From: Syntrophothermus lipocalidus DSM 12680
GTDB taxonomy: Bacteria; Bacillota; Syntrophomonadia; Syntrophomonadales; Syntrophothermaceae
Direction: 5' to 3'
Length of the DNA stretch: 64,000 nt
Assembly: GCF_000092405.1 (NCBI RefSeq)
Contig: NC_014220.1
Span: forward strand, 930,001 to 994,000
Position 1 is the stretch's first letter, and every line of letters begins with the position of its first letter. Below, in pieces: positions 33,272-40,998 of this stretch. Both the position numbers and the translations under genes were made by a program. Under the pieces are notes generated by a model, which saw only the letters and a program-made list of their open reading frames with translations, ran no database searches and was not told where the DNA came from.

Positions 33272-34033
33272 TCAAACCATACCAGCAATGACTATGGCGG
33301 CTGCTGACACGAAACAAACCAGCAACAAGCGGGCGGGTGACAACTTTGTAGAAATAGCTAGGTCGGGTAGGGTGCAATTCAAACCCCTGACCAACATAGC
33401 GGTGGTGTTTTCCCGAGACCTATGTATAGCGTCTACCCAAGCGAAAGTAACCAAATAACCAAAGGATGAGCAAGAACGTTTCCAGTCAGAATAGCCAAGC
33501 CTGAGCGTTTGAGCCCGCACGGTTTGTTCGACTGTTTCAGACAATAGGTATATCCCGCGGTACATGATGTACATGATGTCACTGATGATATCCGGCATTC
33601 TTAAGGTTTTCAAAGCTGAGGTCAATTCCACTATCGGTGTGGTCAAGCAGAGAAAGTACATGGCGCTGACCATAGATAAGACTCTTGCTGACAACTGGTG
33701 AGCCGTCTGCACCCCTTCCCAGGTGATGCCCCACGTTAAGCCGAATGTCTCCACGGACAACACGCACGGGATGCCAGGGTTATAGGAGATGACTATAGCT
33801 ATAATTCCAATAGCAAGAAAAGCCACAGGCCACGATAACATGTAGAGGAAGTCTTTCAGTTTTACCCGGGCCGCACCGACAATCAGCGCCGAGAACACCA
33901 GAAAAACCGAAAAGGCCACAGCCGGGCGGTGAGAAATGAGCGTTACTAGCATACCGCCTGCTGTTATGCTTAACCTCTCCAACGGGTGCCAGCGGCGCAA
34001 AGCGTTGTTCCAGGCGTAATCATCGAGCAACAT
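33272..34033 (-). CDS. cbiQ: Cobalt ECF transporter transmembrane protein CbiQ
   Basis: The T component of the ECF transporter. The 253-aa protein has hydrophobic segments near residues 25-45, 55-80, 105-130 and 230-252, and the coupling-helix region with the family pattern AQTLRLGYSDWKRS (~170-183; an ARG-type motif is normal in this place). It overlaps cbiN by one base. Confidence 0.92.
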   Translation of the reverse strand: MLLDDYAWNNALRRWHPLERLSITAGGMLVTLISHRPAVAFSVFLVFSALIVGAARVKLKDFLYMLSWPVAFLAIGIIAIVISYNPGIPCVLSVETFGLTWGITWEGVQTAHQLSARVLSMVSAMYFLCLTTPIVELTSALKTLRMPDIISDIMYIMYRGIYLLSETVEQTVRAQTLRLGYSDWKRSCSSFGYLVTFAWVDAIHRSRENTTAMLVRGLNCTLPDLAISTKLSPARLLLVCFVSAAAIVIAGMV

Positions 34034-34329
34034 CAGGCCTCATCCCCGGATTTTCTCCGATTGTATCCGACGTAATAACCGATAACTCCCGCACCTAGAG
34101 CTGCCTGTAGAGAGAACAAAAGGCTTTCGATCTCGCCACTGGGTGGTTCAAAGACCGGGTTGAACCAAGGTTTATAGCCAGGAGTTATCTCCCCTATCAA
34201 GCCTTCGGCTTGACTGTCTGCTCCCGTGAACAGTTCGGCGTCGCCTTTGTGCGGTGCCATCAAAAAAGGAAGAATTAGAATCAGCAGCAGAACAACACCT
34301 AATACCCATTTGTGGCTGGTTTTTAGCAT
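34033..34329 (-). CDS. cbiN: Cobalt transport protein CbiN
   Basis: A 98-aa small subunit with an N-terminal membrane segment (residues ~8-26), an outside loop containing [23 protein letters not shown] and a second segment at ~70-88 ([21 protein letters not shown]). It confers cobalt specificity together with CbiM. It overlaps cbiM by 7 bp. Confidence 0.93.
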   Translation of the reverse strand: MLKTSHKWVLGVVLLLILILPFLMAPHKGDAELFTGADSQAEGLIGEITPGYKPWFNPVFEPPSGEIESLLFSLQAALGAGVIGYYVGYNRRKSGDEA

Positions 34330-35015
34330 TTGTCGTCTACCTCCTTGGGCCTAACAAGGCTGATGACCTGCAACTCCGAGAGGTCCTGGTAATTATAGGT
34401 TAGAATTAGGTTAAAGACGAATACGGTGACAATGCCTTCGATGACTGCCAGGGGAACCTGGGTGAAAGCAAATATAGTTGAAAACTTGGCAAAAGAAGCG
34501 GCAATTCCTCCTACGGAGTCGGGAAAAGCAATTGCCAGCTGCAGCGAAGTTGTAACGTACGTGGCCAGATCGCCCAAAGAGGCAGCAAGAAAGACCCTTA
34601 CCGGTAGGGGCATACCTAGCTTTTTTCCTCCTAGCATAATCCACCAAGCCACGAAGGGCCCCACTATGGCCATGGAAAAGGTATTGGCTCCAAGGGTAGT
34701 TATACCTCCGTGCGCCAGCAACAAAGCCTGAAACAGCAAGACTATACAGCCGATAACCGGCATTACCCACGGTCCGAACAGGATGGTACCGAGGCCCGTC
34801 CCTGTGGGATGTGAGCAACTGCCGGTCACCGAAGGCAACTTCAAGGCAGATAACACAAAAGTGAAAGCACCGGAAACACCCAATAACATCTTGGTTTCTG
34901 GTTTTTCTTTAAGCACGCGGGCTAGTCTAGCGGTCCCGTAGACTACGAACGGGGCAGAGGCGGCGGTCCACGCCAGGGCGTGTTTGGCCGGAAGATAACC
35001 TTCCATAATGTGCAT
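34323..35015 (-). CDS. cbiM: Cobalt ECF transporter substrate-binding protein CbiM
   Basis: The S component; Co2+ is held by the N-terminal (M)HIMEGYLP loop, which is intact. Six to seven membrane segments and the motif [15 protein letters not shown] (residues ~65-79) with conserved His are visible. AAGGAGGGA 6 nt upstream sets ATG 35015 (230 aa); the frame is open further to 35081 but would bury the metal-binding N-terminus, which must be free. Confidence 0.95.
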   Translation of the reverse strand: MHIMEGYLPAKHALAWTAASAPFVVYGTARLARVLKEKPETKMLLGVSGAFTFVLSALKLPSVTGSCSHPTGTGLGTILFGPWVMPVIGCIVLLFQALLLAHGGITTLGANTFSMAIVGPFVAWWIMLGGKKLGMPLPVRVFLAASLGDLATYVTTSLQLAIAFPDSVGGIAASFAKFSTIFAFTQVPLAVIEGIVTVFVFNLILTYNYQDLSELQVISLVRPKEVDDKC

Positions 35016-35110
35016 AAGACTTCCCTCCTTGACGATGAGAAATGTTAACCACTGGCCGGGGTAGTTATTGCTTAACTTCACCTCCTATCCTCACTTTGAA
35101 TTTCCAGTCA

Positions 35111-36178
35111 CTAGCTGAGGTACCGTTTAAGACAGGTTATAAGGGACTGGTTGTCTTGGCGACTTTTGATAGCTATCCGAATAAACCGGCTGTCCAAGCC
35201 TCGAAAATTGCTGGCATCCCTGATTAAGAAACCATCATTTAACAGCAGCGCTTTTAACCGGGCTGCATCGAGGTCGGGGCGGTTGATCCGGCATAAAACG
35301 AAATTAGCAGCTGGAGGAAATACGACGAGATCGCGAAACTCAGCCAGGCGGTCACAAAAGTAAGCCCGTTCTTCGGCAATCCAGGCACGAGAGGCGGTTA
35401 TGTAATCGGCATCGTCAAAAACGACTTCCATAGCACAGGCTGCCAGCAGGTTAACCGACCACGGTTCCTTGGTCAGCAGCAATCTTGAGAGCGCTTCCTC
35501 GCTTCCCACCCAGGCATAACCTGCTCTCAAGCCGGGGAGGGCGAAGAACTTGGTCAAAGCCCGCAATACCACCACGTTGTCGAACTCGGAAGCAAAGCTG
35601 AGAACCGAGGAGTCAGGGTAGTCCTCGGTGAATTCGATAAATGTTTCATCAACCACTACTGTTACCGAAAGGCTTTTAGCTGTTTCGATCACGGCCTTCA
35701 TGGTGTCACGGTCCAGCAACTTACCGGTAGGGTTGTTGGGGTTGCACAGCATCAACATCTGGGCTCCTACCTGTTGCAGGTTCTCGAACAAGAGTTGCGG
35801 TGACAGAGCGAAACCATTTTCCCAGTCGAGAACAATAGGAACGAACTCCGCTCCGCCTAAGCGGGCTGCTCGTTCGTATTCAGAAAAAAGGGGAACGGGA
35901 GCAAGCACCCGGTCAGGCTTGAGGGCTCGAAACAGTTGAAATATGATTTCGGTGGCGCCGTTGCCTAAGATCACGTTTTCTTTCGAAACCCGACAATACC
36001 GGGCTGCTGCTTCCCGGGGAGCAATGTATTCCGGATCAGGATAGTGAACCAAGAGGTCGAGTTTTTCTACTACTGCTTTTCTGACTCGGGGCGGAACTCC
36101 TAGAGGGTTTATATTAGCGCTGAAATCTATTACCGGGTACGGATACCGGTAGATGTTGCCTCCGTGGAAATCCATCAC
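35111..36178 (-). CDS. cobD: Threonine-phosphate decarboxylase CobD
   Basis: CobD makes aminopropanol phosphate, the linker of the B12 nucleotide loop, from threonine phosphate with PLP. The N-terminus FHGGNIYRYPYPVIDFSANINPLG is the CobD pattern that separates it from histidinol-phosphate aminotransferase. MLCNPNNPTGKLL (residues ~148-160), VVVDETFIEF and the PLP lysine in RALTKFFALPGLRAGYA follow. Start is GTG 36178 or ATG 36175. It is followed by cbiM after 95 bp. Confidence 0.88.
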   Translation of the reverse strand: MMDFHGGNIYRYPYPVIDFSANINPLGVPPRVRKAVVEKLDLLVHYPDPEYIAPREAAARYCRVSKENVILGNGATEIIFQLFRALKPDRVLAPVPLFSEYERAARLGGAEFVPIVLDWENGFALSPQLLFENLQQVGAQMLMLCNPNNPTGKLLDRDTMKAVIETAKSLSVTVVVDETFIEFTEDYPDSSVLSFASEFDNVVVLRALTKFFALPGLRAGYAWVGSEEALSRLLLTKEPWSVNLLAACAMEVVFDDADYITASRAWIAEERAYFCDRLAEFRDLVVFPPAANFVLCRINRPDLDAARLKALLLNDGFLIRDASNFRGLDSRFIRIAIKSRQDNQSLITCLKRYLS

Positions 36179-36232
36179 ATCGCAAACCTTCTCTCCGAAT
36201 TTATCCGTTCTAGCCTTGTGTGTATCAGAGAA

Positions 36233-37621
36233 CTAACCGGTATTCTTAATTTGCTTGTATTTCCAGCAAGATGCGACTAGGCTTTCCGCTAGCAAAGGAT
36301 TGCTCCAGAAATGGAGGTGAGGGTAACCTGCTAGGGTGTTTTTGTAGACGAAACCACACTGCCACCTGTTCTGGTTTGAAGCTGCAGTAACCTCATAAAC
36401 ATGAGGCAACGAAATGCCTTCCACGACGGAGTGATGGAACTCATGTCCTTTAACCAACCTGCCAGCCACTCCCAAAATGCTATCCGAAGTTAAACGGATT
36501 TCGACGTAGCCAAATCGTTGCAACCCATCAGTCATTCGGCTGATACCATCCAGCACCCCGGTCATAGGCCACTCTTTTCCTTCACCGTCTTGTATGCTCT
36601 GGGTGAGGTACATCAAGCCTCCACACTCGGCAAAACACGGCAGGCCTTCTGCCAAACGCTGGCGAAAACTTTCCAGCATGGATTGATTCTCCGATAGACC
36701 CTCGGCAAATACTTCCGGGAACCCTCCCCCCAAGTAAACCCCGTCGGCATCTTCCGGTATGATTTTGTCGTGCAAAGGACTGAAGTGCACAACTGACGCT
36801 CCCAGCTGGGCTAGCAGGTCTAGATTGTCTTGATAGTAAAAGTTGAACGCCTCATCCCAAGCTACTGCCAAGTTGACCGGGAAAACGTTTTCGGGAGGAG
36901 AGAGGGCAGGGTAAGCGGGTGTCCAAAGAGCCGGGGTTGACGACGCTATAGCCAGCAGCCGATCGATGTCTACTGTTGATTCCATAAGGCGGGCAAGCTT
37001 CTCGATGCGGGCGTGCATTCCTTCCATCTCTACCGCCGGGACAAGTCCCAGATGGCGGCTGGGTAAGCGCAGCTCCTCGCGTGGGGGAAGACATCCGAGA
37101 ACAGGAACTCCAGTACGTTTCTCGACTGCTTCTCGCACCGCGTCATAATGCGGACCTGGAGAGACTTGGTTTAGAATAACGCCTCGAACTTGAACCTGCG
37201 GGTCGTATTGCTGGTAACCCAAGACTTGAGCAGCGGCGCTCGCTGACAGGCAGGAGGCGTCCACGACCAGAATCACGGGACAATCAAGGGTCTTGGCTAC
37301 CGCAGCCGTACTGCCAGCAATCCCCGCACCTATACCGTCGAACAAGCCCATGACTCCTTCGATTACAGCAATATCTGCTCCCGACATATTTTTGAGGAAA
37401 AGGTAACGCAGAGTTGACGGGGTGAGCATCCAGTCATCCAGGTTTCTGGACACGCGCTTGGCGACCAAGGTGTGGTAGGCGGTATCTATGTAATCAGGCC
37501 CGACTTTGTAAGGCTGTACTCGCAAGCCACGCCGCACTAGGGCGGCCATCAATCCGATTGAAATGGTGGTTTTACCAGCTCCGCTATGGGTACCGGCAAT
37601 GATTATTCGTGGCGTAGACAT
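36233..37621 (-). CDS. cbiA: Cobyrinate a,c-diamide synthase CbiA
   Basis: Amidates the a and c side chains of cobyrinate using glutamine and ATP. Seen: P-loop IIIAGTHSGAGKTTISIGLM at residues ~5-24, SRNLDDWML, VIEGVMGLFDG, and a C-terminal glutamine amidotransferase domain with the nucleophile in CFAECGGLMYL (~325). The open frame extends upstream into the riboswitch; GGGAGG 7 nt before ATG 37621 gives the true start (462 aa). It is the first gene of the operon. Confidence 0.95.
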   Translation of the reverse strand: MSTPRIIIAGTHSGAGKTTISIGLMAALVRRGLRVQPYKVGPDYIDTAYHTLVAKRVSRNLDDWMLTPSTLRYLFLKNMSGADIAVIEGVMGLFDGIGAGIAGSTAAVAKTLDCPVILVVDASCLSASAAAQVLGYQQYDPQVQVRGVILNQVSPGPHYDAVREAVEKRTGVPVLGCLPPREELRLPSRHLGLVPAVEMEGMHARIEKLARLMESTVDIDRLLAIASSTPALWTPAYPALSPPENVFPVNLAVAWDEAFNFYYQDNLDLLAQLGASVVHFSPLHDKIIPEDADGVYLGGGFPEVFAEGLSENQSMLESFRQRLAEGLPCFAECGGLMYLTQSIQDGEGKEWPMTGVLDGISRMTDGLQRFGYVEIRLTSDSILGVAGRLVKGHEFHHSVVEGISLPHVYEVTAASNQNRWQCGFVYKNTLAGYPHLHFWSNPLLAESLVASCWKYKQIKNTG

Positions 37622-37644
37622 GAATTTACCTCCCTGCCTCAAAC

Positions 37645-37671
37645 AAACAAAAAAGGCTTCTTCGAAGCCAG
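37645..37671 (-). terminator. Riboswitch-controlled terminator before cbiA
   Basis: On the minus strand GGCTTC-GAA-GAAGCC is followed by TTTTTTG, ending about 10 bp before the cbiA ribosome site. Its place between the cobalamin aptamer and the first gene makes it the likely expression platform (transcription off when B12 is bound). Confidence 0.8.
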
Positions 37672-37734
37672 TCAACAACATCGTCCGTAGCGTCACGCGA
37701 CGGAGCATTTGCCCTTCTCTCCGAAGACCAAAAT

Positions 37735-37900
37735 ACACGTCAGGCCGGGTCTCCTGGCTCGTGTTCATCCTCCTCCTCACCTTCCCAGGCCATGCCCAGT
37801 GGCTTCTAATGAGGATTCGTCCCACTTACAGTAGCGGAGGCTGCACCGGCTTCTCACCGATTTCCCCGTTTATTCCTGGACGGGAACACCTGACGCCGCT
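37735..37900 (-). ncRNA. Cobalamin riboswitch (B12 aptamer)
   Basis: The minus strand contains the B12-box AGAAGCCACTGGGC (core GCCACTG at 37803-37797), preceded by the conserved GGTGCAGCCTCCGCTACTGT (~37845-37827) and GGGAA stretches, and closed downstream by GAGCCAGGAGACC. These are the hallmark elements of adenosylcobalamin riboswitches. It sits downstream of a sigma-A promoter and upstream of a terminator and cbiA, so it regulates the whole 16-gene operon. Ends are approximate. Confidence 0.95.
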
Positions 37901-37933
37901 ATACAGTTTTCTATACTTTCCAAATCTAGTCTC

Positions 37934-37962
37934 ATCATAACCAAGAGCCGGTAGTTCGTCAA
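37934..37962 (-). promoter_or_regulatory. Sigma-A promoter of the B12 operon
   Basis: On the minus strand TTGACG (37962-37957), 17-bp spacer, TATGAT (37939-37934). Transcription would start near 37927, just before the aptamer. Confidence 0.75.
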
Positions 37963-38017
37963 GACCAGGCCAGCAAATTCCACAACCATACTATTGCCAA
38001 TCCAGGTTCACTTGGGT

Positions 38018-38055
38018 TATAAGTATATTAGAGATTAAGAGGATAACTTATATCC
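38018..38055. promoter_or_regulatory. Inverted repeats before the rrf2-type gene
   Basis: TATAAGT (38018-38024) and ACTTATA (38046-38052) are perfect arms 21 bp apart; the right arm also lies in GGATA-ACTTA-TATCC (38041-38055). They lie 20-55 bp before the regulator start and may be its autoregulatory operator. No clear -35/-10 was identified. Confidence 0.4.
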
Positions 38056-38072
38056 CTATTGGAGATGATGCA

Positions 38073-38474
38073 ATGCAGATCACCAGACAGACGGAGTACG
38101 CAGTTCGGGTTATGTTAGAGCTGGCTAGGTTGCCCAAAGGTGAAATGCTGTCAGCCCGCGAAATATCCGAAAAGCAGCAGATTCCAGAAGTGTTTTTAAA
38201 AAAGACTATACAGATACTGGCCAGGGCAGGACTGGTGCACACTCAGCGTGGACCACGGGGTGGAGTTCAGTTGGCGAAAGACCCGACCGAAGTAACTCTA
38301 GCCGATATTTTAGTAGCGGTAGAGGGGCCTTTGGCCTTAAACGTTTGCTTGGTGCCGGGGTACGAGTGCGTGAACAAACCCGACTGTAAAGTGCACCGGG
38401 TACTGGCCAGGGCGCAGAAGGCATTAGTTTCCGAGCTTTCCTGCAATTCGCTGGCGGAACTGGCCGAGCTTTGA
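38073..38474 (+). CDS. Rrf2-family transcriptional regulator (probable Fe-S sensor)
   Basis: A 133-aa winged-helix regulator starting with MQITRQTEYAVRVMLELARLP, helix-turn-helix SAREISEKQQIPEVFLKKTIQ (residues ~28-48) and wing GLVHTQRGPRGGVQLAK. Three cysteines in NVCLVPGYECVNKPDC (~90-105) match the cluster-binding loop of IscR/NsrR/RsrR-type members. It directly precedes hcp, a nitrosative-stress enzyme, so an NO- or redox-responsive role is likely but inferred. A GGAGATGAT site precedes the ATG. Confidence 0.88.
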   Translation: MQITRQTEYAVRVMLELARLPKGEMLSAREISEKQQIPEVFLKKTIQILARAGLVHTQRGPRGGVQLAKDPTEVTLADILVAVEGPLALNVCLVPGYECVNKPDCKVHRVLARAQKALVSELSCNSLAELAEL

Positions 38475-38529
38475 AGCCCCCAGGGTAAAGAAAAAATGAC
38501 AGGGGAATCGGTGTTCTCTAAAAAGAGAC

Positions 38530-38542
38530 AAATATCATATTT
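38530..38542. promoter_or_regulatory. Palindrome upstream of hcp
   Basis: AAATAT-C-ATATTT, perfect 6-bp arms, 99 bp before the hcp start. It is an AT-rich dyad of the style bound by NsrR-like Rrf2 proteins and follows the rrf2 gene, so it is a candidate target of that regulator. Confidence 0.4.
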
Positions 38543-38640
38543 ATTATCCTCTATAGGAGGTGATCCGGTTTCAGACGAACCTAGAAGGTGGGTAACCCTC
38601 GTCGTAGTTGACGGTATTGAGGAGAGGAGGAAAAAGTAAG

Positions 38641-40275
38641 ATGTTTTGTAACCAGTGTGAGGAAACATCCAAAGGGGTGGCATGCACCGTTAGAAGAGGA
38701 GTTTGCGGGAAATCGGAAGAGGTGGCAGCTCTCCAAGACCTGTTGCTGCACTCCATCCGCGACTTGGCGACCCACGCCTCACTTGCCCGCGAAGCAGGCT
38801 GGGTAGACGAAGAAGTTAATCATTTCACTTGTGAGGCAGTATTTGCAACCCTGACTAACGTAAACTTCGATCCTGAGCGTTTCCAACGGCTCATAAAACA
38901 GGCTCAGGAGCTGAGGGATAAGGTTAGGGAAGAGTTATCGAAGAACCGGCCTGACTTAGCCGGTAGCTTGCCTTCTGCTTTGGTATTGGAGCGGTTTGAT
39001 ATTTCTACTCTGATCGACAAAGGTAACCGATTGGGATTCTTAATCAGTTTAGACCTTGACCCTGATGTCCGGTCTCTGCAGGAGATATTGCTTTACGGTG
39101 TCAAAGGAGTGGCGGCCTACGCGCATCATGCCCAGACCTTGGGCCAGGAAGACGACTCCGTTTACGGCTTTATCCACGAAGCTTTAGCTGCTCTGGGAAA
39201 CAAGGAGTGGGGCGGAGAACAGTGGTTGGACATGGTTTTGCGCTGTGGGGAAATCAACCTGAAGACCATGGAACTTTTGGACAAGGCCCATACCTCAGCC
39301 TTCGGTAATCCGGTGCCGACTTCAGTACCGTTGGGACATCGAAAGGGCAAGTGTATCTTAGTATCCGGACATGACTTGAAGGACCTGAAAAACCTTTTGG
39401 AACAAACCCAGGGCAAGGGTATCGATGTTTATACTCACGGTGAAATGCTTCCTGCCCATGGCTATCCGGAACTGAAGAAGTTTCCCCATCTCTTCGGTCA
39501 CTACGGGACAGCATGGCCCAACCAGAGAAAGGAGTTTGCCGCTTTCCCGGGGGCGATACTGATTAATACCAACTGTATCCAGGAACCTCACGAATCGTAC
39601 CGGGATCGGATTTTCACTACCGGACCTGTAGGTTGGCCGGGGGTCGAACACCTGGCAGAAGGGGAATACGGGAAGCCGATTGAAAAAGCCTTGAGCTTGC
39701 CCGGGTTCGAGTCTGACGAAGACAGGGGAAGTGTTATGTGCGGGTTTGCCCACAGCGCCATCCTGGGTTCAGCGGACAAGATAATTCAAGCTGTCAAAGA
39801 TGGAAAGATCAGGCACTTCATACTGGTGGGGGGCTGCGACGGTGCCCGAACGGGGCGGAATTACTACACAGAACTGGTAGAGAAAACACCGGGCGACACA
39901 ATGGTGATGACCCTGGCTTGCGGGAAGTTCAGATTCTTTGACCGCCAACTGGGGACCATAGAGGGGATACCCAGATTGCTCGATATCGGACAGTGCAACG
40001 ATGCGTATTCGGCGATAAAAGTGGCCTTAGCCTTAGCGGACGCTTTTGGTTGCGGTGTTAATGAACTGCCTTTGTCCCTGGTGCTTTCTTGGTACGAGCA
40101 AAAGGCAGTAGCAATACTGTTGACCTTGCTGTACCTGGGGGTAAAGAACATCCGTCTGGGCCCGACGTTACCTGCTTTTATCAGTCCGGGAGTATTGGGA
40201 GTACTGGTTGATAATTTCGGTATCAAGCCGATTTCGAGCCCAGAGGAGGATCTACAGGCGATTCTGTCTCGATAA
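38641..40275 (+). CDS. hcp: Hybrid cluster protein (hydroxylamine/NO reductase family)
   Basis: Hcp carries a proximal [4Fe-4S] and a hybrid Fe-S-O cluster and protects against nitric oxide. The 544-aa protein has N-terminal cysteines C3, C6, C15 and C22 (CX2CX8CX6C), and hybrid-cluster ligands in the regions INTNCIQEPHESY, HFILVGGCDGAR, MTLACGKFRF and IGQCNDAYSAIKVA. GAGGAGAGGAGG stands before ATG 38641, excluding the longer frame from 38608. It is preceded by an Rrf2 regulator and has no adjacent hcr reductase. Confidence 0.95.
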   Translation: MFCNQCEETSKGVACTVRRGVCGKSEEVAALQDLLLHSIRDLATHASLAREAGWVDEEVNHFTCEAVFATLTNVNFDPERFQRLIKQAQELRDKVREELSKNRPDLAGSLPSALVLERFDISTLIDKGNRLGFLISLDLDPDVRSLQEILLYGVKGVAAYAHHAQTLGQEDDSVYGFIHEALAALGNKEWGGEQWLDMVLRCGEINLKTMELLDKAHTSAFGNPVPTSVPLGHRKGKCILVSGHDLKDLKNLLEQTQGKGIDVYTHGEMLPAHGYPELKKFPHLFGHYGTAWPNQRKEFAAFPGAILINTNCIQEPHESYRDRIFTTGPVGWPGVEHLAEGEYGKPIEKALSLPGFESDEDRGSVMCGFAHSAILGSADKIIQAVKDGKIRHFILVGGCDGARTGRNYYTELVEKTPGDTMVMTLACGKFRFFDRQLGTIEGIPRLLDIGQCNDAYSAIKVALALADAFGCGVNELPLSLVLSWYEQKAVAILLTLLYLGVKNIRLGPTLPAFISPGVLGVLVDNFGIKPISSPEEDLQAILSR

Positions 40276-40339
40276 GAGAAAAAAAACGGCCCACTCTCGT
40301 AGGCCTGAAGATGGGCGGCCTTTCAAACTGAAAACAAAT

Positions 40340-40358
40340 GGGGGACTGCTTGTCCCCC
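40340..40358. terminator. Terminator between hcp and hsp20
   Basis: GGGGGAC-TGCTT-GTCCCCC, then TTATTATTCTTATT on the plus strand. On the minus strand it is followed by ATTTGTTTTC, so it can serve the two converging genes. A weaker AGGCC/GGCCT hairpin lies at 40300-40322. Confidence 0.7.
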
Positions 40359-40367
40359 TTATTATTC

Positions 40368-40841
40368 TTATTCGATGTCGATCTTGCGGCCAATGTCTCC
40401 CTGGTGTTTTTTAGGTAGATCCAACTTGAGCACGCCGTTTTTGAATTCTGCTTTGGCTTGGGCAGAGTCTACTTCTACGGGAAGAGGAATATTACGCGAA
40501 ATAGAACCGTAGTAACACTCGCTGTGGTAATAGCTGTCTGCTTTCACTTCGTTTTGCTGCCGCTTTTCGGCATTGATTGATACGTAGGTGGGATAAACTT
40601 TTACTTCCAGGTCTGACTTCTCTACTCCGGGCAGTTCGACGGACACCACTAAATTTTCGCCAGTATCGCACACTTCTGCTCTGGGAGTCTTCATTTGCCA
40701 ATCGGCCGGAAGCAGTGAAAAAGCTGATTTCGTGGCTTCTTCAAACCAGCGATCCATGTCTTCATAAAGCTTGTCAATACCGGCCTTCCAAATACGCAGG
40801 GGATGCTCACCGAAAGGTTTTGGCAGTCTCCTCATAATCAT
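40368..40841 (-). CDS. Small heat-shock protein (Hsp20/alpha-crystallin)
   Basis: A 157-aa holdase chaperone. The alpha-crystallin domain spans residues ~53-150 (VCDTGENLVVSVELPGVEKSDLEVKVYPTYVSINAEK ... FKNGVLKLDLPKK); the C-terminal I-x-I-like motif is KIDIE. The N-terminal ~50 residues are the usual variable oligomerisation arm. Start ATG 40841 or 40835. Upstream there is a sigma-A promoter and no CIRCE element. Confidence 0.93.
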   Translation of the reverse strand: MIMRRLPKPFGEHPLRIWKAGIDKLYEDMDRWFEEATKSAFSLLPADWQMKTPRAEVCDTGENLVVSVELPGVEKSDLEVKVYPTYVSINAEKRQQNEVKADSYYHSECYYGSISRNIPLPVEVDSAQAKAEFKNGVLKLDLPKKHQGDIGRKIDIE

Positions 40842-40877
40842 TCGCTCCTTTCCTGAAAAAATTTACCCCACGATTTT

Positions 40878-40906
40878 ATTATAATAATGCCTTTAACAGG
40901 GGTAAA
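40878..40906 (-). promoter_or_regulatory. Sigma-A promoter of hsp20
   Basis: On the minus strand TTTACC (40906-40901), 17-bp spacer and a perfect TATAAT (40883-40878). The predicted start is about 30 nt before the hsp20 start codon. Confidence 0.6.
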
Positions 40907-40998
40907 ACCCAAAATTTCCAGAAAAGTGTCGTCCAGTAACAGGAATAGCAGGATATTGCAAGGCCGCGAAGAAAAACTATCAAGGGAGAGGTGATAAG

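Noticed and set aside
35016-35110. Second riboswitch before cbiM
   Set aside because: The 95-bp gap is too short for a cobalamin aptamer and lacks the B12 box.
37622-37825. N-terminal extension of the cbiA reading frame
   Set aside because: The extra 68 codons run through the riboswitch and terminator, have no family similarity, and a good ribosome site precedes ATG 37621.
40842-40998. CIRCE element before hsp20
   Set aside because: No TTAGCACTC-N9-GAGTGCTAA dyad is present; only a sigma-A promoter is seen.
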